The notes: generated by a model not told the origin, from the sequence alone. A stretch of 64,000 nt of DNA from Octadecabacter arcticus 238 (GCF_000155735.2 NC_020908.1:3167001-3231000); one strand, 5' to 3'; shown: positions 8,549 to 16,647, counted from the stretch's first letter. Made by a program: numbers and translations.

Positions 8549-8783
8549 TTGTGAGTTCCTTTTGTGACTGCTCAAACGCAATCTGGGGGATGTCTGCGCG
8601 TGATATTCCTATGTCCAACAGGTCTCGGTTCGACAAAGCGTTGAGCTGCGTCAGGGATCGTAAATATTTTGCCGCCTTGATCTTTACTTCGGCTGCTGCG
8701 TTACGGCGGCTAATGTAGCGCGCGTGCAGTTCAGTCAGACCTGACGTCAGCCAGCTATTCGTATGGGAAACTACCATTGGCAT
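8535..8783 (-). CDS. DUF1127-containing small protein
   Basis: 82 residues. ATG 8783 is preceded by AGGAG with 7-base spacing. A DUF1127 block occupies roughly residues 40-68 (LTQLNALSNRDLLDIGISRADI). First gene of a two-gene unit with the overlapping DUF1127 gene at 8288-8548. About 230 bp without recognisable genes (8054-8287) separates this unit from the IS30. Confidence 0.7.
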   Translation of the reverse strand: MPMVVSHTNSWLTSGLTELHARYISRRNAAAEVKIKAAKYLRSLTQLNALSNRDLLDIGISRADIPQIAFEQSQKELTNENV

Positions 8784-9004
8784 GGTGCACTCCTATTACT
8801 TTGCTGCAGCGCGGTATTTATGCTGCACTGCAGAAATCGCACCGGCAAGCCAAGTTTCCAACCCTCTGAATCCGCATAGTGGCTATGACTAACAAGAAGG
8901 GAACCATCAAAGTATCGATGTATCTGCTTAAATAATAACCATCATGAACGCTGAGGACGCAGTGACAAAAAGGTTTAGCAACTGCTCTGCAAAGACTTTT
9001 CGCG

Positions 9005-9147
9005 TTGCCCAAACCGAACATACATCATGACGGCCAGATGGATGATCTCGGGGCTCGTATTGAAGTAACGAAAGGATGAGTATTTTGTCGTCCACAGAAG
9101 CTAAGTGCCGCCCTGCCCACCTCAACCTATTTTGCTCTGAGAGTGCC
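9005..9147 (-). pseudogene. IS6-like transposase N-terminal remnant with one terminal repeat
   Basis: On the minus strand, inward from 9147, GGCACTCTCAGAGCAAAAT resembles the two ends of the IS6-like remnant at 9605-9927. Behind it a short frame reads SPEIIHLAVMMYVRFG, like the PEII-AVWLYxRF start of IS6-family transposases. Nothing further of the gene survives; the rest of 8784-9148 shows no gene. Confidence 0.5.
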
Positions 9148-9148
9148 C

Positions 9149-9180
9149 GATAAGGGCACCTCGATTGAGGTGCCCTTATC
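9149..9180 (-). terminator. perfect 14-bp hairpin downstream of a DUF1127 gene
   Basis: GATAAGGGCACCTC (9149-9162), loop GATT, GAGGTGCCCTTATC (9167-9180). It lies 20 bp past the stop of the minus-strand DUF1127 gene at 9201. There is no U-run, so it may be a Rho-assisted terminator or mRNA-stabilising hairpin rather than a classical intrinsic terminator. Confidence 0.5.
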
Positions 9181-9200
9181 ATTGATTGTGCCAGGAAGGC

Positions 9201-9449
9201 TTATGCGCGGGCCCGGCGAGCAAAGTTCTCAATGTCGCCGCGTGTCATACCAATGTCTGCAAGCTCACGTGCACTCAAATTGTTCAGCGTTTCGCGCGTC
9301 TGACGAACGGCGTTCCAATTTTTGAAAAATTTTACCAGGCTAACAAAAGGGTTCTTGAAGGGGACGTCGGATGGGCGAATTGTTGTGAAAGCGGCCATAG
9401 CCATACTGAAAGGGACGGCGGGTTGAAAATTTGTTTTGAAAGCGGCCAT
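9201..9449 (-). CDS. DUF1127-containing small protein with duplicated N-terminus
   Basis: 82 residues from ATG 9449, preferred over ATG 9455 because the GGAG element is 7 bases before the second ATG but only 1 base before the first. DUF1127 domain at the C-terminus (LNNLSARELADIGMTRGDIENFARR). The N-terminus carries a 17-codon in-frame duplication: MAMAAFKTN is followed by MAMAAFTTI, backed by a 22-nt identical DNA repeat (9386-9407 and 9437-9458). The second start copy has no Shine-Dalgarno. Confidence 0.75.
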   Translation of the reverse strand: MAAFKTNFQPAVPFSMAMAAFTTIRPSDVPFKNPFVSLVKFFKNWNAVRQTRETLNNLSARELADIGMTRGDIENFARRARA

Positions 9450-9604
9450 AGCCATACTCCATTGGTTAATCGTTATGTCTTACCAATCGAAATATGTCGC
9501 TCCGCTTCCTATAGTAGAGTTAAAAATAGCATACCGCTTATGCGCTTTTCGCAACCGCAGCATTTTCAATGCTTTCCCCAGAATGAATTGGAAATAGCCC
9601 ACCA

Positions 9605-9927
9605 GGATGCTGTCAGACAAAATCGAACCAGTCTCAGTTCTCCAGCAACCTCAATCGCTTAGGCTAAGCAGAGGTCGCGCCACTCCGTAAGAGCGGCGAC
9701 GCGGTTCAGCTTGAAATTTGATCGGTTGTAGAGATGGCGCCCTTGGTTGAAATGGTTGTGTGCTGAGCCGTAGATGGCGGCGAATTCCTGCAAACTTCGC
9801 ATCCGCCTAAATCGACGCATGGCCCACTCTCTTCATCTAAATGGCTGATGTTAATTCTCGGCTCGAATGTTGAACCAGCGCCCAGTTTCTTGCCGATCAG
9901 CGTTGCCGATTTTGCTCTGACAGTACC
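9605..9927 (-). mobile_element. IS6-like element, internally deleted
   Basis: Terminal repeats GGTACTGTCAGAGCAAAATC (inward from 9927) and GGATGCTGTCAGACAAAATC (inward from 9605). Inside, minus-strand codons about 9833-9661 read RRMRSLQEFAAIYGSAHNHF and end TEWRDLCLA, the C-terminus of an IS6/IS26-type transposase. The catalytic core is missing, leaving about 320 bp; it cannot move by itself but could be mobilised in trans. The open frame on this strand at 9706-9939 is antisense or out-of-frame noise within it. Confidence 0.65.
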
Positions 9928-9935
9928 CTTAAACC

Positions 9936-11207
9936 TCATCGAACCACCGGCAGGTCAGTAAGCCGCGTCGTATACCGTGGACTTCGATGATCCGACCTAA
10001 GCTGCCAAGGGCGCTTCATCCCTTCACTCGCCAAGACCAACGTTTTCATCCCAAACCGATTATTGACTTGATCAAGCGCACTCATGAGAGCCGCTGACTT
10101 CGGCTTCTCAACATCAAAAAGGGTCAGCGGCCGATCCTCGAAACGAATAAGATCAGCGAGCATTATTCCGGCTTTCGTAAAGCCAAACGCCTGCCCCTCC
10201 CCCTTTGGCCAAGCCGCTTGCGCGCACCGCCGCGCCGCTTCGACCAGATCGAACGTATCTGACGACATCGGTGTAACCCGTGTCGAGCGAGACCCTGAAT
10301 ACTGTGGTCGGTCTAAGCGGTGCCGGTTCGTGTGGAAGAACACCGTCAGCGTTCCAGCCACCAAGCCATGTTGCCTTAGCTTCTCGGCTGCGCGGGTCGC
10401 ATGCGCAGTCACCGCCTGAAACACTGTGTCAAAATCCTTCATAGGCGTTCCAGCAGACCGCGTAACAGCCATACCTTTACGTTGTGGCTCTATGTCATCA
10501 AATGCGAGACAAGCTTCACCTTGAAGCTCGAGGACCGTCCGTTCCAAAACGACTGAACCGACAGCCCGCGCTTGCTTTGTTGGCATATCCCGCGGGTCAG
10601 CGGCGGTATAAATGCCGAGCTTTTGTAATTTGGCATCTGTCTTACACCCAATCCCCCAGATGTCGCCAACGGGCACCATTGGCAGAAGCCAGGTCGCCAG
10701 TGCGTCATCCATCACGTCCAACACTCCCCCAAAAATCGGGTTCTTCTTCGCTATGTCATTGGCACATTTAGCCAGCGTTTTGGTTGGAGCAATCCCGATC
10801 CGCACCGGCACGCCAATCAGGCGCAACACCTCACGCCGCATCGCCCGCGCATGTTTATCCCGATCTTTGAAGCCGCCAAAATCCAAGAAACATTCATCTA
10901 TCGAGTAGATCTCAACGTTGGGTGTAAAATCCTCGTACACCTCGACAACGCGACGGCTTATGTCGCCATAAAGTGTGTAATTAGAGCTGAACACACGGAC
11001 GCCATGCGCTTTGATCTTGTCCTGCAACAGGTGCAGCGGTTCGCCCATCTTAATGCCGAGCGCTTTTGCTTCATCACTGCGCGCCACGGCGCACCCGTCA
11101 TTGTTTGACAGCACGATCACCGGCACGTTCTTTAAAGTGGGATCAAATATCCGCTCCGCTGAGACATAGAAGTTTGCGCTGTCCGAGATCGCAATGGGCC
11201 GCTTCAT
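9936..11207 (-). CDS. umuC: Y-family DNA polymerase UmuC (Pol V catalytic subunit)
   Basis: 423 residues, normal length. Performs error-prone translesion synthesis after DNA damage. Catalytic carboxylates are present: Asp9 in [15 protein letters not shown] and Asp104-Glu105 in [10 protein letters not shown]. The helix-hairpin-helix region ([19 protein letters not shown], about 180-200) and the C-terminal [12 protein letters not shown] tail are intact. Start codon overlaps the umuD stop (ATGA, 11204-11207), so the pair is translationally coupled. Transcription is probably LexA-controlled through the site at 11656-11670. Confidence 0.93.
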   Translation of the reverse strand: MKRPIAISDSANFYVSAERIFDPTLKNVPVIVLSNNDGCAVARSDEAKALGIKMGEPLHLLQDKIKAHGVRVFSSNYTLYGDISRRVVEVYEDFTPNVEIYSIDECFLDFGGFKDRDKHARAMRREVLRLIGVPVRIGIAPTKTLAKCANDIAKKNPIFGGVLDVMDDALATWLLPMVPVGDIWGIGCKTDAKLQKLGIYTAADPRDMPTKQARAVGSVVLERTVLELQGEACLAFDDIEPQRKGMAVTRSAGTPMKDFDTVFQAVTAHATRAAEKLRQHGLVAGTLTVFFHTNRHRLDRPQYSGSRSTRVTPMSSDTFDLVEAARRCAQAAWPKGEGQAFGFTKAGIMLADLIRFEDRPLTLFDVEKPKSAALMSALDQVNNRFGMKTLVLASEGMKRPWQLRSDHRSPRYTTRLTDLPVVR

Positions 11208-11638
11208 TCAAGATCATACCGCCGCACCACACCTGCAATGACGCCCCATATCTCGCTGTCTTCCGTCAACTCGATATCTGGAAAGCTCTCTTTGCTGTTG
11301 GCCGGAGCCAAGAAATACCGCCCGTCCCGCTTGCGCAATATTTTCGCAGTTACAGCACCTTCAACGACTGCCAAAACAGCACGCCCAACTCGACGCTTAC
11401 CAGCACGGTCTACGGCAATAATATCCCCATCTCGAATGCCTGCATCCCAAAGGCAATCGCCCTCAACACGCCACCAAAACGTCGATGATGGGTGCCGGAC
11501 AACCCACGAAATGGGGGCAATCTCGTCCTCAAGGTCATCCCCAGCAGGCGACGGGAACCCTGCGCTGACGGCGTTAGCAACCAGACGAACAGGCATACCA
11601 TTTGCAATAACTGGCGTCTCAACCGAAAAAACAGGCAC
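11204..11638 (-). CDS. umuD: UmuD-like S24 peptidase-fold subunit with Cys in place of Ser
   Basis: 144 residues from GTG 11638, with AAGGGAG about 8 bases upstream. Aligns along its length with E. coli UmuD: self-cleavage site AG (26-27) in [11 protein letters not shown], and Lys99 in TAKIL at the position of the catalytic lysine. At the nucleophile the family GDSM motif reads GDCLWDAG, so Cys62 replaces the usual Ser (codon TGC, read directly). It would be processed during the SOS response to let UmuC act; whether the Cys form cleaves itself is open. The umuC gene follows with a 4-bp overlap. Confidence 0.85.
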   Translation of the reverse strand: MPVFSVETPVIANGMPVRLVANAVSAGFPSPAGDDLEDEIAPISWVVRHPSSTFWWRVEGDCLWDAGIRDGDIIAVDRAGKRRVGRAVLAVVEGAVTAKILRKRDGRYFLAPANSKESFPDIELTEDSEIWGVIAGVVRRYDLE

Positions 11639-11655
11639 ACGGATTCTCCCTTGAT

Positions 11656-11670
11656 GTTCTGGAAATGTTC
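11656..11670 (-). promoter_or_regulatory. SOS (LexA) box upstream of umuDC
   Basis: On the coding strand GAACATTTCCAGAAC: GAAC, 7 bases, GAAC. This is the direct-repeat LexA operator GTTC-N7-GTTC of alphaproteobacteria. It lies 18 bp before the umuD start, where a bound repressor would block transcription. Confidence 0.8.
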
Positions 11671-11923
11671 TCTTGTCTCTCTCAGTTCGATATGATGAGT
11701 CAATGGCCGACGGCGGGCAACGTGGAGTATCGCCACGAATAACATCAATGCATCCGTAAAGCCTAAAAAGTGACCCAAACTAAAACGGATGGAGCCCCCA
11801 TCGTCGGCATTCATGCAAATGCTGCATGGCGGCATTGCGGAAAGGGCCATTGTGCAACTGCAGCATGGTTATACATCTTAACCACAAGAAACGTACAAAT
11901 AACTAAAGAAATCGAGTGGCGAC

Positions 11924-12139
11924 ATGACAACATTAACAGCACCATTTTTTTTCGGCGCATCACTGAGATCTCGTTTTGAGGTGTTCCGCGCTCAAATGTC
12001 CAAAAACGCAGCCAAGCGTAAGGTCTACTTCACGGTACTGAAGGAACTTGAGCAGTGTTCCCCACGTGACCTGCAGGAACTTCGAATTACGCCATCGTCG
12101 ATCCGTCAGGTTGCCCACGAAGCAGCTTACGGCGCGTAA
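11924..12139 (+). CDS. DUF1127 protein, CcaF1-like
   Basis: 71 residues. DUF1127 block at about 37-62 (LKELEQCSPRDLQELRITPSSI). In Rhodobacter sphaeroides a DUF1127 protein (CcaF1) is encoded directly upstream of, and co-transcribed with, four small RNAs bearing CUCCUCCC loops; here the same order is seen, with four such hairpins from 12241 to 12410. It is therefore probably the orthologue, an RNA-binding modulator of stress and carbon metabolism. The 284 bp upstream (11640-11923) contain the umuD leader and, presumably, its promoter; I could not assign -35/-10 elements. The Shine-Dalgarno is weak (GAGTGG). Confidence 0.75.
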   Translation: MTTLTAPFFFGASLRSRFEVFRAQMSKNAAKRKVYFTVLKELEQCSPRDLQELRITPSSIRQVAHEAAYGA

Positions 12140-12240
12140 GACATAAATTTTGGTTCTGTCCCCCCTCCTCATTCAAACATTCAGATCCTGGCAAGGCCAG
12201 CACACAACCTCTTTCGTGAAGCAATGCTTCAAACACTAGT

Positions 12241-12410
12241 TTCGGAACCGCCCACCTCCTCCCGGGTGGAACCGAAAATACCGTTGACGGCGCTCACCTC
12301 CTCCCGAGCAATGTTGGCGAAGACGCGCCTTGCTTCTTCTCCTCCCGAGACGCACCGAGGCGCGGATACATAAGAACGGTCATGCTCACCTCCTCCCGAG
12401 CATGACCGTT
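12241..12410 (+). ncRNA. array of four CcsR-type 'cuckoo' small RNAs (anti-Shine-Dalgarno loops)
   Basis: Four successive hairpins each present CTCCTCCCG in or next to the loop: (1) 12241-12276, stem CCCACC/GGGTGG with outer TTCGG/CCGAA; (2) about 12292-12309, GCTC/GAGC; (3) 12324-12364, outer stem CGCGCCT/AGGCGCG; (4) 12375-12410, 13-bp stem AACGGTCATGCTC. The loops are complementary to GGGAGGAG-type ribosome-binding sites. Number, spacing and position behind a DUF1127 gene match the CcsR1-4 array of Rhodobacter sphaeroides, which is processed from the ccaF1 transcript and helps adjust C1 and oxidative-stress metabolism. Homology is by structure and context, not alignment. Confidence 0.85.
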
Positions 12411-12414
12411 TTTT
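12375..12414 (+). terminator. Rho-independent terminator formed by the fourth CcsR hairpin
   Basis: A perfect 13-bp stem (12375-12387 with 12398-12410) around loop ACCTCCTCCC, followed by a run of six T (12409-12414). It ends the DUF1127-small RNA transcript. Confidence 0.88.
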
Positions 12415-12423
12415 GGTTTAGAG

Positions 12424-12572
12424 GGCCGATGCAGGAACTTGGCCCATACGCTTACCGCCTCCGGCAGGTCATTCATCAAGACGTTAGCGCCAGTATAATC
12501 ACTGACTGGCCCTGCTGTGATAAAGAAACGGATAGGGCGTCCACTGGTGTCTGTGATCGCATGCATTTCCAT
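12424..12572 (-). pseudogene. IS5-family transposase fragment
   Basis: The frame reads MHAITDTSGRPIRFFITAG then VSDYTGANVLMNDLPEA, the conserved middle of IS5-type DDE transposases (first catalytic Asp region and the AGxVSDYxGA block). Both ends are missing; it abuts an IS3 fragment at about 12573. Confidence 0.7.
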
Positions 12573-12574
12573 GG

Positions 12575-12665
12575 ACCAAGCCGGTGGATGACCTCAGCTT
12601 TGTAGAGGCCGTTTATCGTTTCGGCCAAGGCGTTATCACTGTTCGAGCCTGAGTCTGCTACGTCT
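12575..12665 (-). pseudogene. IS3-family orfB fragment
   Basis: Thirty codons read SDNALAETINGLYKAEVIHR then GPWK, the block carrying the catalytic Glu of IS3-family transposase orfB. It is joined in frame to a recombinase fragment on one side and meets the IS5 fragment on the other, forming a chimeric open frame that is not a real gene. Confidence 0.75.
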
Positions 12666-12751
12666 TTACTCAACACCAACAGCGCCTTGACCGGTTCCTT
12701 CAAATGGAAAATCTCGGCCACCAGATCGTGAGCCGCAGGGTCACGCGGAAC
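12666..12751 (-). pseudogene. tyrosine recombinase fragment like the IS91-linked one at 16648
   Basis: Codons read HDLVAEIFHLKEPVK, nearly identical to residues about 91-110 of the recombinase at 16648-17553, with about 85 bp of clear DNA similarity. It shows that a second IS91-recombinase unit was once here. Nothing recognisable lies between 12752 and 12934. Confidence 0.75.
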
Positions 12752-12934
12752 AAAAACTTGACGCCTGTCCAAATCTGTTCAACACGTCCACCATTCCCTG
12801 TCCTAAGTTTGTGAAACTATCTTACCCCGCGCTGCTATGCATCTTGTCCGTCGCGACCTTTTGCACGTCAGATCTAATGAATATGGGGCGTCACAAAGCA
12901 CTTCAATTCATTGGATACTGTACAGACAAGTCAA

Positions 12935-13480
12935 CTACGCGGCATTTTTCCATTTGATCGGGGTCACGTAGACGATGCGATCGTCTACGCCGACCATGAC
13001 TTCACCATCCTGAATATTTACCTGCACCTTCATCGAGCGATTTGCCAGCTCGCCAAGATCACGGGTCTCTTCTTGCAAAAAATTCATGACCTGAAGATTA
13101 TCAAAACGAGTAGTGTTGTTTTTGAGCTTTTCCCACCACATCTCAGCGGTCCTGCCACCGTAACTATAGACGATCACCTTGCTGGCTTTGCCACAGGACT
13201 GACGCACAACCTTCTCACTCGGAAGGCCCAGAGCCACCCACAATTCCAGCTCGCCACTCAGGCTTTTCTGCCAAATGTCCGGCTCATCATCCGTTGAAAG
13301 ACCCTTGGTCATTTCCAGCTGCTCATGGGCATTCAGGGAAAAGGCGAGGATACGCACCATCAGTCTTTCATCCGTCTCTGAGGGATGTTTTGCCACAGTT
13401 AGTTTGTGTGTCTCATAATAATGGCGATCCATATCGGAGACGGAAAGCTCAACTTTGTAGATGGTAGCTTTTTGCGCCAT
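12935..13480 (-). CDS. yaeQ: YaeQ family protein
   Basis: 181 residues, full length. Collinear with E. coli YaeQ: MAQKATIYKVELSVSDMDR, then HPSETDERLMVRILAF, GLSTDDEPDIWQ and WVALGLPSEK. The family has a PD-(D/E)XK nuclease-like fold; its molecular role is unsettled (early reports linked it to suppression of RfaH loss). Start at ATG 13480, with GGAG 6 bases upstream. IS66 inserted about 150 bp upstream of it, which may have separated it from its native promoter region. Confidence 0.9.
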   Translation of the reverse strand: MAQKATIYKVELSVSDMDRHYYETHKLTVAKHPSETDERLMVRILAFSLNAHEQLEMTKGLSTDDEPDIWQKSLSGELELWVALGLPSEKVVRQSCGKASKVIVYSYGGRTAEMWWEKLKNNTTRFDNLQVMNFLQEETRDLGELANRSMKVQVNIQDGEVMVGVDDRIVYVTPIKWKNAA

Positions 13481-13726
13481 GACATGCTCCAGAATTGTGA
13501 AGATAGTCGTGCCTAATGCGTCTGGTGACTTTCCGAAAGCACTTTAAAAGTTTGCGTATACTTGGCGGGACACTAGGTATGACCAAGTTGTGTGGCTTGC
13601 AGGTGCTGGATGGTTGGTTCGTTTGAGGTAACGTAAACACCAAGGGAACCCCCTCTGTTTAGGGCAGATCTGATCTGTGATTATTGCGCGAAGCTGGCGA
13701 TTTGCTAGCGCAATTTGAGGGATTTG

Positions 13727-14071
13727 ATGATGGGCAAGCAGCAGCGAGGTCGCGGCACCAAATACGATGATGTGTTCAAGCGTCAGCTTGTGGCGGAAAG
13801 CCATGCGGATGGCGTGAGCGTTTCGATGGTATCAAAGCGACATGGGGTGACGACGAGTCGGATATACGCGTGGCGGAATGATCCCTTGTTTCAAGAACAA
13901 CCAGCCACGCCCACTGAGTTTATGCCTGTTGAGGCACTTGAGGGGACTACGGCATCGCGATCTCCCGGTCCTAAAATAGAAATCACGCTTGAGAACGGTC
14001 GCAAACTGAGTGTGAGAGATGATGTTGATGCTGGCTTTGTGCTGGAACTAGCGCGAGGACTTGCAGCATGA
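13727..14071 (+). CDS. tnpA: IS66 TnpA accessory protein
   Basis: 114 residues from ATG 13727, preceded by GAGG; an earlier TTG at 13715 is less likely. A helix-turn-helix region ([22 protein letters not shown], about 28-49) as in IS66 OrfA. The product is thought to help transposition together with TnpB. It overlaps tnpB by 4 bp. Confidence 0.88.
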   Translation: MMGKQQRGRGTKYDDVFKRQLVAESHADGVSVSMVSKRHGVTTSRIYAWRNDPLFQEQPATPTEFMPVEALEGTTASRSPGPKIEITLENGRKLSVRDDVDAGFVLELARGLAA

Positions 14072-14415
14072 TCCCTGTGCTGGGGGATGCAAAAATCTGG
14101 CTTGCGGCAGGTGTCACGGATATGCGGCGCGGGTTCAACGGGCTGGCTGCGCAAACAGAGCAAGTTCTGGCGGGTGATCCTTACGCGGGGCATCTGTTTT
14201 TGTTCCGAGGTCGTCGTGGGGATCAGATCAAGATGATCTGGTGGGATGGTCAGGGCGCATGCCTCTTCACCAAACGCCTTGAGCGAGGTCGGTTTGTGTG
14301 GCCCTCAGCGCGCGAGGGCAAGATCAAACTGAGCCACGCGCAGTTGGCGATGCTGATGGAGGGGATTGATTGGCGCATTCTTAAGAAAACATGGCGACCT
14401 TCAATGATTGGATAG
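14068..14415 (+). CDS. tnpB: IS66 TnpB accessory protein
   Basis: 115 residues, the typical length. Conserved features of IS66 Orf2: [20 protein letters not shown] near the N-terminus and [20 protein letters not shown] in the middle. Required for IS66 transposition but without known catalytic function. Start codon overlaps tnpA (ATGA). Confidence 0.93.
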   Translation: MIPVLGDAKIWLAAGVTDMRRGFNGLAAQTEQVLAGDPYAGHLFLFRGRRGDQIKMIWWDGQGACLFTKRLERGRFVWPSAREGKIKLSHAQLAMLMEGIDWRILKKTWRPSMIG

Positions 14416-14484
14416 GCTCATATTTTGTTGCTGTATTTGTCTTTGTGGGATTCCCATAAAGCCCCAATCCTGGTACAAAATGAT

Positions 14485-16185
14485 ATGAGTCAGATCCCTC
14501 CAAATCTGGCTAATCTGCCCCCTGAAGTGCAGGCGCTGTTCGCCGCGCAGACCGCAGAATTGGACCGTAAGGATGCAGAAATGTTGGGCCAATCGCTGAG
14601 CCATGCGGCTGCACAAAAGCGCCTCAAGGCTGAGATGGCGTCAGTGGACGCCGCTCTGAGTGCCGAGCGCTCCGCTCATGCGCGTGCCATCCAGAACCGA
14701 GACACCATCATCGCCGATCTGCGCCTGCAACTTCACGGTCACAAAAAACACCGTTTTGGCTCAAAGTCAGAAAGCAGCGCACAACTGACGCTGGAGTTGA
14801 TCCTTGAAGAGATGGAAATCGAACAAGCCGCTGAGACGGATGATGAGGATGCGTCCTCTGACGCAGAAGCCAAGCCGCCCCGCACGCCGCGCAAGCGCAA
14901 ACCCTTTCCGAAAAACCTCAAGCGGGTTCAGACGACCATCACCCCCAGTGACGCTTGCACCGATTGCGGCGGCAGCTTCAAAGTGCTTGGAACGGATGTG
15001 ATGGAAGAATTGGAATATGTCCCGGGCCATTACATCGTGAACCAAATAGGCCGCCCGCGTCTGGCTTGCACCTGTTGTGAGAAGGTCGTCCAGGCCGAGA
15101 TGCCAAGCCGCCCCATTCCAAAGAGCTTTGTGGGGCCCGCGCTGATGGCCCACATCTTGTGCTGCAAATACGGCTATCACCTGCCGCTGTATCGCCAGAG
15201 TCAGATGTTTGCCAATGAAGGCATAGATCTGAGTGGTTCGCTCATGGCGGGTTGGGTCGGTAAATGCACCAAACTGCTGGAGCGCGTCTCAGATGCAATC
15301 CGCGATCACGTCTTTGAGGCGCAGGCCATCTTCATGGATGATACCACGGTCAAGCTGCTCCAGAAGGGCAAGGGTCGTGGCAAGAATAAGACCAAAACGG
15401 CGCGACTGTGGGTCTATGCCCGAAAAGAAAATACTTGGGCCAGCGGAGTACCACCTGCGGTGTGGTACCAATTCTCCACCAGTCGAGGGGCTGAACATCC
15501 CAGTCAGCATCTGGCTACCTATGAAGGCTTTGCCCATGCGGACGCCTATGCTGGGTATAATGACGCGTACCGAACGGGACGCATCAAAGAGATGGCCTGT
15601 ATCGCGCATGTGCGACGTGAGATCTTTGATCTTTATGAAAGCACAAAGCTGCCTGTAGCTGGCGAAGCTGTGCTGCGGATTAAAAAGCTCTATGATGTTG
15701 AGACACAAGCGCGGTTCCTGCCAGCATCTGAACGCGTGGCCCTGCGTCAGGAATACGCCAAACCGATCTTTGACGACCTAGAGGTCTGGCTTAAAGAGCA
15801 ACTGGGTAAAATCTCCAGCAAGACGCCGCTGGCCAAGGCGATCAAATATGCGCTTGCCCGCCTGCCCAAGGCACGTCCCTATCTCGATCACGGCTTTCTT
15901 GAGTTGGACAACAACACAGCTGAGAACGCAGTGCACCCTGTGGCCGTTGGCCGTAAAAACTATCTCTTCATGGGATCAGAAGCAGGCGGTAAATCTGCCG
16001 CCATCGCCTATACCCTCATTGAGACAGCCAAGATGAACAAGGTAAATCCCGAAGCCTGGCTTGCTTGGGTGCTGGAACGCATCCAGGACCATCCAGCAAA
16101 CCGTATAAACGATCTCATGCCGTGGGCCTATCAGGACATGATCAACGCTAAAACCGCCGAGGCCGAGGCAAAAGGCGCTGCTTGA
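14485..16185 (+). CDS. tnpC: IS66 TnpC transposase
   Basis: 566 residues from ATG 14485 (MSQIPPNLANLPPEVQ); the open frame begins 60 bp earlier, but that part (LSLWDSHKAPIL) is leader. N-terminal coiled coil, then a CTDCGG...CTCC zinc-binding segment (about 155-200), and the DDE domain: Asp in AIFMDDTTVKLL, Asp in GFAHADAYAGYN, Glu in NNTAENAVHPVAVGRKNYLF. All are standard for the family. Ends with the IS66 C-terminal region. Intact. Confidence 0.93.
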   Translation: MSQIPPNLANLPPEVQALFAAQTAELDRKDAEMLGQSLSHAAAQKRLKAEMASVDAALSAERSAHARAIQNRDTIIADLRLQLHGHKKHRFGSKSESSAQLTLELILEEMEIEQAAETDDEDASSDAEAKPPRTPRKRKPFPKNLKRVQTTITPSDACTDCGGSFKVLGTDVMEELEYVPGHYIVNQIGRPRLACTCCEKVVQAEMPSRPIPKSFVGPALMAHILCCKYGYHLPLYRQSQMFANEGIDLSGSLMAGWVGKCTKLLERVSDAIRDHVFEAQAIFMDDTTVKLLQKGKGRGKNKTKTARLWVYARKENTWASGVPPAVWYQFSTSRGAEHPSQHLATYEGFAHADAYAGYNDAYRTGRIKEMACIAHVRREIFDLYESTKLPVAGEAVLRIKKLYDVETQARFLPASERVALRQEYAKPIFDDLEVWLKEQLGKISSKTPLAKAIKYALARLPKARPYLDHGFLELDNNTAENAVHPVAVGRKNYLFMGSEAGGKSAAIAYTLIETAKMNKVNPEAWLAWVLERIQDHPANRINDLMPWAYQDMINAKTAEAEAKGAA

Positions 16186-16326
16186 TCAAGGCCGTGCTGA
16201 TAATTATGTCTCCGCGGCCCCTAGCTCATCATAAAATCCAAACCCATTACGCCGGCCAAATAACAGCTTCGCACAAGAATCCCAGATCAAACCGGGCCCA
16301 AACAAGGGGGTTCCCTTGGTGTTTAC

Positions 16327-16647
16327 GAGGTAACTACATTCAAGGCCAAAGCTAAAGCATCGGGTACATTGAAATCACGCCCCTAACCGATATGATCCAC
16401 GATCACGCTGCGCGGGTCCAGTCGTTAGAAATTGTCGGCGATGTCTTGACCCAACTGCTTGCGCATAAAAAGGTGGCCTAATCCTGCGTGCGGGGTTCGA
16501 CACTTCCGGCCCACGCACTAAATCGCTCCGCGATAGGGGCGCTTGCTGCGGGTGTAGGGCTTAACAGGGATTTGTTGCGCGATTCTAGATTTTGGGTGTG
16601 TGCTGTTGGTCGAGGTGATTTTGCCTCGATTGACAGAGGATATTCCG
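16327..16647. other. gap between IS66 and the IS91-linked recombinase; short unrecognised ORF tail
   Basis: From about 16356 to 16481 a plus-strand frame reads YIEITPLTDMIHDHAARVQS and ends LTQLLAHKKVA with TAA. It looks like the 3' end of a gene but I do not recognise it. From about 16482 the sequence appears to belong to the IS91-type unit. No other gene seen. Confidence 0.3.

Larger units (their letters stand above)
13633..16326 (+). mobile_element. IS66-family insertion sequence, complete
   Basis: 2694 bp. Terminal inverted repeats GTAAACACCAAGGGAACCCC at the left and the matching complement at the right end. An 8-bp target duplication GAGGTAAC (13625-13632 and 16327-16334) flanks it. 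Contains tnpA, tnpB and tnpC in the usual order, with no stops; probably functional. Confidence 0.95.

Noticed and set aside
9706..9939. 77-residue open frame directly after umuC with an ATGA overlap
   Set aside because: The overlap looked like an operon, but the frame lies inside an internally deleted IS6-like element whose transposase is coded in another frame of the same strand.
12241..12414. Repeated CTCCTCCCG words as a possible CRISPR or tandem-repeat array
   Set aside because: Repeats are only 9-10 bp, sit in hairpin loops and have unequal spacing; the CcsR small-RNA explanation fits.
12476..12772. 98-residue open frame on the minus strand
   Set aside because: It is a chance fusion of a recombinase fragment, an IS3 orfB fragment and antisense of an IS5 fragment; not a gene.
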